Shown piece by piece: positions 9,032 through 21,861 of a stretch of DNA of 64,000 nucleotides. The translations under genes and the position numbers were made by a program. This stretch comes from Pseudomonadota bacterium (lineage in GTDB: Bacteria > Pseudomonadota > Gammaproteobacteria > Burkholderiales > Rhodocyclaceae). Positions within the stretch are counted from its first letter, which is position 1; every line of letters begins with the position of its first letter. Location of the stretch: positions 1 through 64,000 of the forward strand of contig JAFEFC010000010.1 of NCBI GenBank assembly GCA_018240785.1, read 5' to 3'. The notes under the pieces were generated by a model that saw nothing but the letters and a program-made list of their open reading frames with translations, did not search any database and was not told the DNA's origin.

Positions 9032-9469
9032 ATGCGCCTGAATTCCATTAAGCCGGGTGCCGGCTCAAAGTCGGCCGCGAAGCGTGTCGGCCGTGGCATC
9101 GGCAGCGGCCTGGGCAAGACCTGCGGTCGTGGCCACAAGGGGCAGAAGTCGCGTTCCGGTGGCTTCCACAAGGTTGGTTTCGAAGGCGGCCAGATGCCGC
9201 TGCAGCGTCGTCTGCCGAAGCGCGGTTTCGTCTCGCTGACGAGCGGCCGCAACGTCGAGGTGCGCCTGTCCGAGCTGGCCAGGCTGCCGGTTGACGAGAT
9301 CGATCTGCTGACGCTGAAGCAAGCCGGAGTGATCCCTGCGGACGCCCTGGCGGCCAAGGTGGTGCTGTCAGGCGAGCTCGGCAAGAAGGTTGCGCTCCGT
9401 GGTATCGGCGCGACGGCCGGCGCCAAGGCGGCGATCGAAGCTGCCGGCGGTTCGGTTTCGGCTGAGTAA
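9032..9469 (+). CDS. rplO: 50S ribosomal protein L15
   Basis: A 145-residue L15. The start chosen is ATG 9032 ([20 protein letters not shown]), which gives the family's conserved N-terminus; an in-frame GTG at 9020 inside rpmD is less likely. The glycine/arginine-rich N-terminal extension ([20 protein letters not shown]) threads through 23S rRNA. It precedes secY, as in most bacteria. Confidence 0.97.
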   Translation: MRLNSIKPGAGSKSAAKRVGRGIGSGLGKTCGRGHKGQKSRSGGFHKVGFEGGQMPLQRRLPKRGFVSLTSGRNVEVRLSELARLPVDEIDLLTLKQAGVIPADALAAKVVLSGELGKKVALRGIGATAGAKAAIEAAGGSVSAE

Positions 9470-9481
9470 CAGGGTAAAGCT

Positions 9482-10810
<1,329 letters not shown>

Positions 10811-10813
10811 GCG

Positions 10814-11032
10814 ATGGCGAAGGAAGACGTAATCGAGATGCAGGGCGAGGTGACCGAGAACCTCCCCAACGCAACGTTCCGGGTCCGGCTCGAGAATGGT
10901 CATGAAGTGCTTGGCCACATTTCGGGAAAAATGCGGATGCACTACATCCGCATCCTGCCTGGCGACAAGGTAACGGTGCAACTGACCCCCTACGATCTGA
11001 CCAAGGGTCGGATCGTGTTCCGGACCAAGTGA
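10814..11032 (+). CDS. infA: Translation initiation factor IF-1
   Basis: A 72-residue S1-type OB-fold protein ([40 protein letters not shown]). It binds the ribosomal A site during initiation. The length is that of E. coli IF-1. The start lies 3 bases after secY, so it is probably coupled. The infA position between secY and rpmJ is common in Beta- and Firmicutes-type clusters; in E. coli infA is elsewhere. Confidence 0.97.
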   Translation: MAKEDVIEMQGEVTENLPNATFRVRLENGHEVLGHISGKMRMHYIRILPGDKVTVQLTPYDLTKGRIVFRTK

Positions 11033-11057
11033 AGAATCAGAGATACAGGAGCAAGAA

Positions 11058-11171
11058 ATGAGAGTCCAGGCTTCAGTGAAGCGGATCTGCCGCAACTGCA
11101 AGATCATTCGCCGCAAGGGCGTGGTTCGCGTGATCTGCACCGATCCGCGTCACAAGCAGCGTCAGGGTTGA
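11058..11171 (+). CDS. rpmJ: 50S ribosomal protein L36 (zinc-binding type)
   Basis: A 37-residue protein ([20 protein letters not shown], then [17 protein letters not shown]). It keeps the full zinc ligand set C11, C14, C27 and H32, so it is the zinc-containing L36 paralogue. An AGGAGC ribosome site lies 7 bases before the ATG. The stop is at 11169-11171, next to a promoter-like sequence for the alpha unit. Confidence 0.95.
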   Translation: MRVQASVKRICRNCKIIRRKGVVRVICTDPRHKQRQG

Positions 11172-11202
11172 TCAACTCGCCCTAACGCATTAAAATTTAA
11201 TG
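11168..11202 (+). promoter_or_regulatory. Promoter-like sequence for the alpha unit (rpsM)
   Basis: TTGATC (11168-11173) and TAAAAT (11191-11196) are 17 bases apart. The -10 sits in an AT-rich palindrome (CATTAAA-A-TTTAATG, 11188-11202) that stands out in a GC-rich cluster. It lies between rpmJ and rpsM, where E. coli has its alpha-operon boundary. The palindrome may be a regulator site or simply an AT-rich promoter core. Confidence 0.5.
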
Positions 11203-11224
11203 TTTCGCATTCTGGGGTAAACGA

Positions 11225-11587
11225 ATGGCCCGTATTGCTGGGGTTAACATTCCCAATCACAAGCATGCCGAGATCGCGCTGACCGCCATCTATGGGATCG
11301 GCCGTTCGCGTGCTCAGCGGATCTGCGACGCCGCCGGTGTCGCGCGTTCGGTCAAGATGAAGGATCTGACCGAGTCGGATATGGAAAAACTTCGTGACGA
11401 GGTCGGCCGCTTCGTGGTCGAGGGCGACCTGCGTCGTGAAGTCACGATGAACATCAAGCGGCTGATGGACCTGGGTTGCTATCGTGGTGTTCGTCATCGT
11501 CGTGGTCTGCCGCTGCGCGGGCAACGCACCCGCACGAATGCGCGTACCCGCAAGGGCCCGCGCAAGGCGATCGCCGGCAAGAAGTGA
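11225..11587 (+). CDS. rpsM: 30S ribosomal protein S13
   Basis: A 120-residue S13 ([52 protein letters not shown]). The basic C-terminal tail reaches the P-site tRNA and S13 forms intersubunit bridges B1a and B1b. It opens the alpha unit, with its own promoter-like sequence 50 bases upstream. Confidence 0.97.
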   Translation: MARIAGVNIPNHKHAEIALTAIYGIGRSRAQRICDAAGVARSVKMKDLTESDMEKLRDEVGRFVVEGDLRREVTMNIKRLMDLGCYRGVRHRRGLPLRGQRTRTNARTRKGPRKAIAGKK

Positions 11588-11599
11588 TAGGAACCGATA

Positions 11600-11989
11600 A
11601 TGGCAAAGACTGGTACTAAGGTTCGTAAGAAGGTCAAGAAGAACGTCGCCGAAGGTATTGCGCACGTTCACGCGAGCTTCAACAACACGATCATCACGAT
11701 CACCGACCGTCAGGGCAACGCGCTGTCCTGGGCGACCTCGGGTGGTGCGGGCTTCAAGGGCTCGCGCAAGAGCACGCCGTTCGCCGCACAGGTTGCAGCT
11801 GAGGCGGCGGGCAAGGTTGCACAGGAGTGTGGCGTCAAGAACCTCGAGGTTCGCATCAAGGGCCCCGGCCCGGGTCGCGAGTCCGCGGTGCGCGCGCTCA
11901 ATGCGCTGGGGATCAAGATTTCCAGCATCACGGACATCACCCCCATCCCGCACAACGGCTGCCGTCCGCCGAAGAAGCGCCGTATCTGA
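11600..11989 (+). CDS. rpsK: 30S ribosomal protein S11
   Basis: A 129-residue S11 on the 30S platform. The core [20 protein letters not shown] and the end [20 protein letters not shown] are hallmark segments. It follows rpsM by 12 bases and precedes rpsD by 14. Confidence 0.98.
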   Translation: MAKTGTKVRKKVKKNVAEGIAHVHASFNNTIITITDRQGNALSWATSGGAGFKGSRKSTPFAAQVAAEAAGKVAQECGVKNLEVRIKGPGPGRESAVRALNALGIKISSITDITPIPHNGCRPPKKRRI

Positions 11990-12003
11990 CAAGGAGTTGA
12001 AAC

Positions 12004-12633
12004 GTGGCTCGTAATCTCGATCCCAAGTGCCGTCAGTGCCGTCGCGAAGGCGAAAAGCTGTTTCTGAAGGGCGAAAAGTGTTTTACCGACAAGTGCGCCA
12101 TCGAGCGCCGTGCCTATGCGCCTGGCCAGCACGGCCAGCGTTCCGGTCAGCGCCTGTCGGGTTATGGCGTGCAACTGCGTGAGAAGCAGAAGATTCGCCG
12201 TCTGTATGGCGTGCTGGAGCGCCAGTTCCGCAAGACCTATGCAGAAGCTGACCGCCGTCGCGGCCAGACCGGTGAGAACCTGCTGCAACTGCTCGAAGGT
12301 CGCCTGGACTCCGTCGCTTACCGGATGGGTTTTGGTGCCTCGCGCGCTGAGGCTCGCCAGGTCGTGCGTCACAATGGCGTGCTGGTCAATGGCAAGCGCG
12401 TGAACATTCCGTCGTACGTCGTTCGTCCGGGCGATGTCGTCGAGCTGACCGAGCGCAGCAAGAACCATCTGCGCGTGAAGGCCGCCCTCGAGGCCGCTGC
12501 CTCGCGCGGTTTCCCGGAGTGGATCGAGGTCGACGCGAAGGCTGGCAAGGGCGTGTTCAAGGCTTATCCGGCCCGCGCCGAACTGCCGCCGACGATCAAT
12601 GAAGGCCTGGTGGTGGAACTGTATTCCCGCTAA
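12004..12633 (+). CDS. rpsD: 30S ribosomal protein S4, four-cysteine type
   Basis: A 209-residue S4 starting at GTG ([20 protein letters not shown]). Four cysteines, C9, C12, C26 and C31, are arranged CxxC-x13-C-x4-C, the zinc-binding pattern of the C+ form known from Bacillus and Thermus; E. coli and many Betaproteobacteria have the C- form. A central S4 RNA-binding domain follows ([20 protein letters not shown]). S4 is a primary 16S rRNA assembly protein, and in E. coli it is the repressor of the alpha operon. Confidence 0.97.
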   Translation: MARNLDPKCRQCRREGEKLFLKGEKCFTDKCAIERRAYAPGQHGQRSGQRLSGYGVQLREKQKIRRLYGVLERQFRKTYAEADRRRGQTGENLLQLLEGRLDSVAYRMGFGASRAEARQVVRHNGVLVNGKRVNIPSYVVRPGDVVELTERSKNHLRVKAALEAAASRGFPEWIEVDAKAGKGVFKAYPARAELPPTINEGLVVELYSR

Positions 12634-12673
12634 GCGGGCGTGCTGATCCTCTTCTAGTTCCGAGGAAATGCTG

Positions 12674-13654
12674 ATGCAAAGCAATGCACTGCTGAAACCG
12701 CGCATCATCGACGTCCAGAGCATCTCGCCCGTTCAGGCGCGTGTGACGATGGAGCCGTTCGAGCGTGGTTTCGGCCACACACTGGGGAATGCGCTGCGTC
12801 GCATTCTTCTCTCGTCGCTCCCCGGCCATGCGGTCACGGAAGTGACGATCGAGGGCGTGTTGCACGAATACTCGACGCTCGATGGTGTGCGCGAGGACAT
12901 CGTCGACCTGCTGCTCAACCTGAAGGGCGTGGTGATGAAGCTGCATAATCGCAGCGAGTCGATCGTGCGCCTGGTGAAGTCGGGTGAAGGCGTTGTTACC
13001 GCTGCGGATATCGAAGTGGGGCACGACGTCGAGATCATCAACCCCGAGCATGTCATTGCCCACCTGGCTCCGGGTGGCAAGATCGACATGCAGATCAAGG
13101 TCGAGGAAGGGCGCGGTTACGTGCCTGGCAACACCCGTCCGGGTTCGAGCGAAAGCAAGTCGATCGGGCGTATCGTGCTCGACGCCTCATTCGGACCGGT
13201 GCGCCGCGTCAGCTACCTTGTGGAGAGCGCGCGGGTCGAGCAGCGTACCGACCTCGATCGTCTGGTGATCGACATCGAGACCAACGGCGCAGTCGATCCG
13301 GAAGAGGCGATCCGCTACGCGGCTCGCGTCCTGATGGATCAGCTTTCGGTGTTCGCCGATCTCGAGGGCACGCCCACGACGGCTGTCGCCGAGACCAAGG
13401 TGACGGTCGATCCGGTGTTGCTTCGTCCGGTCGACGACCTCGAGCTGACGGTGCGCTCGGCCAACTGCCTCAAGGCCGAGAACATCTACTACATCGGTGA
13501 CCTGATCCAGCGGACCGAGACGGAGCTGCTGAAGACGCCGAATCTGGGCCGCAAATCGCTCAACGAGATCAAGGAAGTGTTGGCCTCCCGTGGGTTGACG
13601 CTGGGCATGAAACTGGAAAACTGGCCGCCGGCCGGGCTCGAGAAGCTCGGTTGA
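12674..13654 (+). CDS. rpoA: RNA polymerase subunit alpha
   Basis: A 326-residue alpha subunit. The start chosen is ATG 12674 ([20 protein letters not shown]), because GAGG at 12662-12665 is 8 bases away; ATG 12668 is too close. The N-terminal dimerisation domain spans about residues 1-235. The C-terminal domain has the promoter-UP-element binding segment ([34 protein letters not shown]) unchanged from E. coli, so UP elements should be read in the usual way. Confidence 0.98.
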   Translation: MQSNALLKPRIIDVQSISPVQARVTMEPFERGFGHTLGNALRRILLSSLPGHAVTEVTIEGVLHEYSTLDGVREDIVDLLLNLKGVVMKLHNRSESIVRLVKSGEGVVTAADIEVGHDVEIINPEHVIAHLAPGGKIDMQIKVEEGRGYVPGNTRPGSSESKSIGRIVLDASFGPVRRVSYLVESARVEQRTDLDRLVIDIETNGAVDPEEAIRYAARVLMDQLSVFADLEGTPTTAVAETKVTVDPVLLRPVDDLELTVRSANCLKAENIYYIGDLIQRTETELLKTPNLGRKSLNEIKEVLASRGLTLGMKLENWPPAGLEKLG

Positions 13655-13681
13655 ATCGGTTCGGAATAGTGAGGAATTGAA

Positions 13682-14077
13682 ATGCGTCACCGTCACGGTC
13701 TTCGCAAGCTGAATCGTACGAGCAGCCACCGCCAGGCGATGTTCCGCAACATGGCCAATTCGCTGCTGCGTCACGAAGTCATCAAGACGACGCTGCCGAA
13801 GGCAAAGGAACTGCGCCGCGTCGTCGAACCCATGATCACCTTGGGCAAGAAGCCCAGCCTGGCGAATCGTCGCCTTGCCTTCGACCGCCTGCGCGACCGC
13901 GAAATCGTCGTCAAGCTGTTCGATGAGCTGGGTCCGCGTTACGCAACCCGCAATGGTGGTTATCTTCGCATCCTGAAGTTCGGTTTCCGCAACGGCGACA
14001 ATGCGCCCATGGCGCTGGTCGAGCTGATGGACCGTCCGGAGGGGCTGGCGACGGAAGGTGAAGTCGTCGCCGAGTAA
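13682..14077 (+). CDS. rplQ: 50S ribosomal protein L17
   Basis: A 131-residue L17 ([40 protein letters not shown]) located near the tunnel exit. It is the last gene of the superoperon, 27 bases after rpoA, and is followed by a strong hairpin terminator. Confidence 0.97.
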   Translation: MRHRHGLRKLNRTSSHRQAMFRNMANSLLRHEVIKTTLPKAKELRRVVEPMITLGKKPSLANRRLAFDRLRDREIVVKLFDELGPRYATRNGGYLRILKFGFRNGDNAPMALVELMDRPEGLATEGEVVAE

Positions 14078-14107
14078 TTTCGCGGCGGTGCGTCTGTCAG
14101 TGATTGG

Positions 14108-14141
14108 AAAGGCCGGGTGCGTCCCGGCCTTTTCTTTTCTT
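14108..14141 (+). terminator. Rho-independent terminator of the ribosomal superoperon
   Basis: A perfect 9-bp stem (AAGGCCGGG / CCCGGCCTT) with a 5-base loop (TGCGT) is followed by a TTTTCTTTTCTT tract, 31 bases after the rplQ stop. This is the clearest intrinsic terminator of the window. Confidence 0.9.
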
Positions 14142-14206
14142 GTGCCGCCAGGGTGCGCAGGTGTCGAAGTGGGCCGCCGCGGTCGGGCGCGGCAGGGGGA
14201 GGGGCG

Positions 14207-15229
14207 ATGGCTGTTACGTTGGTGACGGGTGGTGCTGGGTATATCGGCACGCATACCTGCGTCGAGTTGCTTCGGGCCGGGCGTGACGTCGTGGTAGTGG
14301 ATGACTTGTCCAACTCGTCGTACGAGGCCATCCGCAGGGTAGAGGAACTCGGCGGTCGTCCGCTGGCGGCGTTCGTGCGTGCGGATGTCAGGGATGGCGA
14401 AGCGCTGGGGGGGATTTTCGCGCGCCACGAGGTCGAGGCGGTGGTGCACTTCGCGGCGAAAAAGGCGGTCGGCGAATCGGTCGCGCTGCCGCGGGAGTAT
14501 TACGACAACAACCTCAGCGGGCTGTTGACGCTGGTGCGCGTCATGGCTCAGGCCGGGGTGAAGTCGCTGGTGTTCAGCTCGTCCGCGACGGTCTACGGCG
14601 ACCCGTCCAGCGTTCCGATCGACGAGTCCTTCCCGACGTCGGCGACGAATCCATACGGTCGGACCAAACTCATCGGTGAGTGGATCCTGCGCGATGTCGG
14701 CGCGGCGGATGCGCAGTGGAACATCGTGCTGCTGCGTTACTTCAACCCGGTTGGCGCGCACGAGAGCGGACGCATTGGCGAGGATCCGAACGGGCTCCCG
14801 AACAACCTGATGCCGTATGTCAGCCAGGTGGCGGTGGGGCGCCTGCCGAGGCTGCGGGTCTTTGGCGGTGACTACCCGACGGTGGACGGCACGGGGGTGC
14901 GCGACTACATCCACGTCGTCGATCTCGCGATGGGGCATCTTCGGGCGCTGGAGCGGATCGGCGCTTTGCCTGGCGTGACGACGGTGAATCTGGGTACGGG
15001 CTGCGGCTACAGCGTCCTCGAGGTGGTGCGGGCATTCGAGGCGGCGTCGGGGCGCGCCGTGCCCTACGACATCGTGGCTCGGCGCCCCGGGGATGTAGCA
15101 GAGTGCTGGGCGAATCCCGCGCTGGCGGCAGAGGTGCTCGGCTGGCGCGCCGAGCGGGATCTCGGCCGCATGTGTGCTGATGCGTGGCGCTGGCAGAGCG
15201 CGAATCCCCAGGGTTACGGCGAACCGTGA
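14207..15229 (+). CDS. galE: UDP-glucose 4-epimerase
   Basis: A 340-residue short-chain dehydrogenase fold protein interconverting UDP-glucose and UDP-galactose (or the GlcNAc forms). It has the NAD-binding GGAGYIG at residues 8-14, the catalytic Ser region SSSATVYG and the YGRTK catalytic Tyr-Lys pair. The start ATG 14207 follows GGGAGGGG; upstream in-frame codons would overlap the rplQ terminator. It stands alone, convergent with uvrA 13 bases away. It may feed sugar nucleotides to surface polysaccharide, such as the cluster at 47-63 kb. Confidence 0.95.
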   Translation: MAVTLVTGGAGYIGTHTCVELLRAGRDVVVVDDLSNSSYEAIRRVEELGGRPLAAFVRADVRDGEALGGIFARHEVEAVVHFAAKKAVGESVALPREYYDNNLSGLLTLVRVMAQAGVKSLVFSSSATVYGDPSSVPIDESFPTSATNPYGRTKLIGEWILRDVGAADAQWNIVLLRYFNPVGAHESGRIGEDPNGLPNNLMPYVSQVAVGRLPRLRVFGGDYPTVDGTGVRDYIHVVDLAMGHLRALERIGALPGVTTVNLGTGCGYSVLEVVRAFEAASGRAVPYDIVARRPGDVAECWANPALAAEVLGWRAERDLGRMCADAWRWQSANPQGYGEP

Positions 15230-15242
15230 AGCGGAGCCAGGA

Positions 15243-18119
<2,877 letters not shown>

Positions 18120-18153
18120 GAGCGATGCGCCGATGGCTTTAGGGTAACGTGAA

Positions 18154-18183
18154 ACTATAGAAGAGAAGGCGTGCCCGGGCCAA
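18154..18183 (-). promoter_or_regulatory. Probable uvrA promoter
   Basis: Read on the minus strand, TTGGCC (18183-18178) and TATAGT (18159-18154) are 18 bases apart, placing a start about 30 bases before the uvrA ATG. The -35 is imperfect. The same 108-base intergenic region must also serve the divergent transporter gene. Confidence 0.45.
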
Positions 18184-18227
18184 TGGTAGAATTCCGGCCT
18201 TTCCCGTCCTGCCAACGCACCGTCCGC

Positions 18228-19436
18228 ATGTCTGCCAATCCGCGTGACCCGATGACGCCCGACGAACGCCGTGCCGGGGTGAGCCTCGCCGCGATCTTCG
18301 CGCTGCGCATGCTGGGGCTGTTCCTGATCCTGCCGGTGTTCTCGGTGCATGCCGCGCACATCCCCGGCGGCGACAACCTGATGCTCGTCGGCCTGGCCAT
18401 CGGCGCCTACGGCCTCACCCAGGGCTTCCTGCAGATCGCCTTCGGCGCAGCATCGGACCGCTTCGGGCGCAAGCCGGTGATCCTCTTCGGCCTGGCCTTG
18501 TTCGTCGTCGGCAGCGCGGTGGCAGCGATGGCCGGCACCATCCAGATGGTGATCGTCGGTCGCGTGCTGCAGGGCGCGGGTGCGATCTCGGCGGCCGTCA
18601 CCGCACTGGCGGCAGATCTGACGCGCGACCAGCACCGCACCAAGGTGATGGCGATGATCGGGTCGAGCATCGGCCTGGTGTTCGCGCTCTCCATGGTAGC
18701 GGCGCCGCTGCTGTATGCGGCCATCGGCATGAGCGGCATCTTCTGGCTGACCGCGGCGCTGGCCCTGGGGGCGATGGCGGTCGTCGTGTGGGTCGTGCCC
18801 GATGCCCCGCCGGTGCCGCGTGCAAATGGCGGACGATTCGCCGACGTGCTGCGCGACGGCCAGTTGATGCGCCTGAACCTCGGCGTGTTCGCCCTGCATC
18901 TGATCCAGACCACGATGTGGGTCATGGTGCCGGCTGCGCTGGTGGCGGCGGGCGGCCTGCCGGTGGCGGAGCACTGGAAGGTCTACCTGCCGGCAGTGCT
19001 GGTGTCCTTCATCGTGATGGTGCCGGCGATCATCGTGGCCGAGCGCCGCAATCGCATGAAGCAGGTGTTTGCAGGCGCGGTTGCGCTGCTCGCGCTGGTG
19101 CAGTTCGGCTTCTATCTGGCGGGGGACAGGCTGTTGCCGCTTGCCCTGCTGTTGACGCTCTTCTTCGTCGCCTTCAACGTGCTCGAAGCCACCCAGCCGT
19201 CGTGGATTTCGCGCATCGCGCCGCCTCACGCGAAAGGTACGGCGCTGGGTGTCTATAACACGCTGCAGTCCATCGGCCTGTTCCTCGGCGGCATGCTGGG
19301 CGGCTGGGTGGGCCAGCACTTCGGCCATGGCGCGGTGAGCCTGTTGTGCGGCGCACTGGCATTGGTCTGGCTCGCCCTGGTTGCGGGCATGAAACCGCCG
19401 CCGGTGCGCAGCGCGCTGGCGCCTGCGGGCGGCTGA
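18228..19436 (+). CDS. YajR-like MFS transporter (no YAM domain)
   Basis: A 402-residue major facilitator protein with about 12 membrane segments, probably a proton-coupled drug/metabolite exporter. The N-terminus ([20 protein letters not shown]) and motif A ([12 protein letters not shown]) closely resemble E. coli YajR, as do [16 protein letters not shown] and the AEHWKVYLP segment. YajR has an extra cytosolic YAM domain at its C-terminus; this protein stops after the last helix ([18 protein letters not shown]). The start chosen is ATG 18228; a longer frame from 18171 is unlikely. The substrate is unknown. Confidence 0.85.
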   Translation: MSANPRDPMTPDERRAGVSLAAIFALRMLGLFLILPVFSVHAAHIPGGDNLMLVGLAIGAYGLTQGFLQIAFGAASDRFGRKPVILFGLALFVVGSAVAAMAGTIQMVIVGRVLQGAGAISAAVTALAADLTRDQHRTKVMAMIGSSIGLVFALSMVAAPLLYAAIGMSGIFWLTAALALGAMAVVVWVVPDAPPVPRANGGRFADVLRDGQLMRLNLGVFALHLIQTTMWVMVPAALVAAGGLPVAEHWKVYLPAVLVSFIVMVPAIIVAERRNRMKQVFAGAVALLALVQFGFYLAGDRLLPLALLLTLFFVAFNVLEATQPSWISRIAPPHAKGTALGVYNTLQSIGLFLGGMLGGWVGQHFGHGAVSLLCGALALVWLALVAGMKPPPVRSALAPAGG

Positions 19437-19492
19437 CGACACAACGGCGGGCGCGCTGCAGCGACCGCCTTCGCAATCAAAGGAGAACCTCG

Positions 19493-19987
19493 ATGGCATC
19501 GTTGAACAAAGTGATCCTGATCGGCAACCTCGGCAAGGATCCGGAAACACGTTACGCGCCCAGTGGCGACGCAATCTGTAACCTGACCCTTGCGACGACC
19601 GAGACGTGGAAGGACAAGACCACCGGCGAGCGCCGCGAGGCGACCGAGTGGCATCGCGTGGTGTTCTTCGGCCGTGTCGCGGAAGTCGCCGCGCAGTACC
19701 TGCGCAAGGGCAGCCAGATCTATGTCGAGGGCCGTCTGCAGACGCGCAAGTGGCAGGATCAGAACGGGCAGGACCGGTACACGACCGAGATCCGTGGTGA
19801 CGAGATGAAGATGCTCGGCCGCCGTGAGGGCGCCGGTGAGGCGCCGATGCGCGGGGGCGATGCGGGTGGCTACGAATCGGCGCCGCCTTCGCGTAGTACG
19901 CCTTCGGCGCCCGCCGCGCGCCCGCAGCCTGCGCAGCAGCCGGCATCCAACGGTTTCGGCGACTTCGACGACGACATCCCGTTCTGA
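19493..19987 (+). CDS. ssb: Single-stranded DNA-binding protein
   Basis: A 164-residue SSB. The N-terminal OB fold ([55 protein letters not shown]) is followed from about residue 112 by a Gly/Pro/Ser linker and the acidic tip DFDDDIPF, which recruits repair and replication proteins. AGGAG precedes the ATG. It lies near uvrA as in many Proteobacteria, though here a transporter gene separates them. Confidence 0.98.
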   Translation: MASLNKVILIGNLGKDPETRYAPSGDAICNLTLATTETWKDKTTGERREATEWHRVVFFGRVAEVAAQYLRKGSQIYVEGRLQTRKWQDQNGQDRYTTEIRGDEMKMLGRREGAGEAPMRGGDAGGYESAPPSRSTPSAPAARPQPAQQPASNGFGDFDDDIPF

Positions 19988-19998
19988 GCTTCACCGCA

Positions 19999-20034
19999 CC
20001 GGTTTTCCCGCTACGGTCATCGTGGGAAGACCGG
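19999..20034 (+). other. Hairpin between convergent ssb and the 20142 gene
   Basis: Arms CCGGTTTTCCC (19999-20009) and GGGAAGACCGG (20024-20034) pair over 11 positions, one of them a G-U wobble, with a 14-base loop. There is no T tract, but the place, 12 bases after the ssb stop and before a convergent gene, suggests a transcript-end or mRNA-stabilising structure. Confidence 0.4.
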
Positions 20035-20141
20035 CGCCGTTCGCGCCTGTGCTGGCGGCCATGCGGCCGAGCTGGCAGTGGCTGGCATTGACGCGCGCAG
20101 CCGCGCCGGAATGATCGCCGTCGCAGCCGCAGCTGCAGAAG

Positions 20142-20522
20142 TCAGCGGTTCGGACCGCCGGGTACCATGCCGCCACCCGGGCCCATGCCTCCGCCCGGCC
20201 CCATTCCCCCGCCGGGCCCCATGCCTTGCCTCGGCCCCATCCCGCCGCCCCGCGCCGGAGGCTCCGCCGGCAGCGTGACGCCCCGTTCCCTGGCGCGTTC
20301 CACCATCTGCTCGTGGTGACGCGTGCGTATCTGCTCTCGTTCCTCCAGGGTCTTGGCCGCCCGCATCCGGCTGCGATATTCGAGCCGCTCCTGCTGCGTC
20401 ATGATCTGCGAGCCATAGATCGGCGTCTTGTCGGTGACCGGGGGCAGGCCTCCGCCCGATTGTGCGAATGCGCCGGCGGAAAGCGCAGCGAGGCTGGCAA
20501 TCAAAAGCATCCTGGGTTTCAT
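20142..20522 (-). CDS. Secreted protein with GMGPGG repeats
   Basis: A 126-residue protein of unknown function. It has a clear signal peptide (MKPRMLLIASLAALSAGAFA, cut before QSGGG), a charged middle region rich in Glu/Arg (YRSRMRAAKTLEEREQIRTR), and a C-terminal array of GMGPGG units: three near-identical copies after a GMGPRQ copy, then GMVPGG. A GGAG ribosome site precedes the ATG ending at 20522. The middle matches small periplasmic proteins seen in Betaproteobacteria, but no named function is supported. Confidence 0.75.
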   Translation of the reverse strand: MKPRMLLIASLAALSAGAFAQSGGGLPPVTDKTPIYGSQIMTQQERLEYRSRMRAAKTLEEREQIRTRHHEQMVERARERGVTLPAEPPARGGGMGPRQGMGPGGGMGPGGGMGPGGGMVPGGPNR

Positions 20523-20889
20523 GATCTCGCTCCGGTTGTTCGTCTGCACGACGGATCTCGGTTTCCGCCCGGATCATCCCCTTTCACGGCCCATCCGGTC
20601 TTCAGCCCTGCAGGCAGTCTAGGATCTGACGGGGCTGCCGTGTATTTCAGAATGTACCCGCGATCCGCGCGGCTTCGATTCAGCCCAGCGCGGGCTGCGA
20701 TGAGCGTATCCGGACAGATGGGCTGTGGCAGCGTCTGCGACAGTCCGTCGCGTCGTCTGGAAAGCCGAGCGGGGCTCGGGCGACGTGATCAAATCACGCG
20801 AACAGACGGTTGCCAGGGAACAGGCGCGACCGCGAAGTTATAATGATAGAAAAGCAAGCACAAGAAGCACAACGACGTGGGAGTTAGCC
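20523..20889. other. Intergenic region between divergent genes
   Basis: This 367-base stretch separates the repeat protein (minus) from the metallo-hydrolase (plus). No convincing gene was seen. It contains a TATAAT at 20839-20844 with no good -35 at 16-18 bases (TTGCCA at 20810 is 23 bases away) and GGGAG at 20879 as the ribosome site of the next gene. Confidence 0.5.
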
Positions 20890-21861
20890 GTGCAGAATCT
20901 CATTGCCCATCCGCAGGGCATCTATGCGCTCGACTCGGGCTATGGCAGGCCGATGCTGGCCGCAATTCACATCATCGTGCACAAGGGGCATGCGGCCGTT
21001 GTCGATACCGGCAGTAACGCCTCGGTACCGCGGGTGCTGTCGGCGCTGGCGCATCTGGGCATCGTCCCGGAGGCGGTCGACTGGGTCCTGCTCACGCACA
21101 TTCACCTCGACCATGCGGGTGCGGCTGGCAGCCTCATGTGTGCCCTGCCCAAGGCGCGACTGGTGGTGCATCAGCGCGGTGCCCGCCACATGGCGGATCC
21201 GGCGCGTCTGTGGGAGGGTACCGCGGCGGTATACGGCGCGGAAAAGGCCTTCGAACTTTACGGCCGGCTGGTTCCGGTCGAGGCCTCGCGCATCGTCGCG
21301 GCGACCGACGGGCTGGAGATCGATCTCGCCGGTCGCCGCCTGCGCATGCTCGACACGCCGGGGCACGCCCGACACCACATCTGCATCTGGGACGAGACCT
21401 CGCGCGCCTTCTTCACCGGGGATACGTTCGGCCTTTCATACCGCGAGTTCGATGTCGATGGGCGCGCCTTCATCTTCCCGACCACGACGCCCACCCAGTT
21501 CGATCCCGCGGCAATGCACGCCTCGATCGACCGCATGCTGTCGTTTGAGCCCCGCTCGATGTATCTCACTCACTTCAGCCGCATCACCGAGGTCGAGCGC
21601 CTTGCCGGCGACCTTCATCGCCTGATCGACACCATGGTCGCGGTCGCCCAGGCGGCCCGCGGTGACGGTGTGGCACGCCATGTAGAGATCCTGGCCGGGC
21701 TGGAGCAGATCGTGCGCGAGGAGACCGCGCGCCAGAGCTGGGCTTTGTCCGAGGACGACGCGCTGGAACTGCTGCGCGTCGATCTCGAGCTCAATGCCCA
21801 GGGGCTGGGCGAGTGGCTCGACGCGCAGCGCGAACGCGCGGGCGGGCTCGTCAGCGTGTAG
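20890..21861 (+). CDS. Metallo-beta-lactamase-fold hydrolase
   Basis: A 323-residue protein of the glyoxalase II/lactonase-like MBL superfamily. The metal-binding motif HIHLDH lies at residues 70-75, with further probable ligands in DTPGHARHH, FTGDTFG and LTHFSRI. Substrate unknown; thioester or lactone hydrolysis are the common activities. The start chosen is GTG 20890 (MQNLIAHPQGIYALDSGYGR) with GGGAG upstream; the open frame runs back to 20725 but that part has no conserved look. Its last 11 bases overlap the end of the convergent Sel1 gene. Confidence 0.85.
   Translation: MQNLIAHPQGIYALDSGYGRPMLAAIHIIVHKGHAAVVDTGSNASVPRVLSALAHLGIVPEAVDWVLLTHIHLDHAGAAGSLMCALPKARLVVHQRGARHMADPARLWEGTAAVYGAEKAFELYGRLVPVEASRIVAATDGLEIDLAGRRLRMLDTPGHARHHICIWDETSRAFFTGDTFGLSYREFDVDGRAFIFPTTTPTQFDPAAMHASIDRMLSFEPRSMYLTHFSRITEVERLAGDLHRLIDTMVAVAQAARGDGVARHVEILAGLEQIVREETARQSWALSEDDALELLRVDLELNAQGLGEWLDAQRERAGGLVSV

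Noticed and set aside
20160-20260. Repeat array considered as a CRISPR or tandem-repeat locus
   Set aside because: Units are 18 bases with no spacers and encode a regular GMGPGG peptide in frame.
20810-20844. Full sigma-70 promoter before the metallo-hydrolase
   Set aside because: TATAAT is present, but the nearest TTGCCA is 23 bases away, outside the usual spacing.
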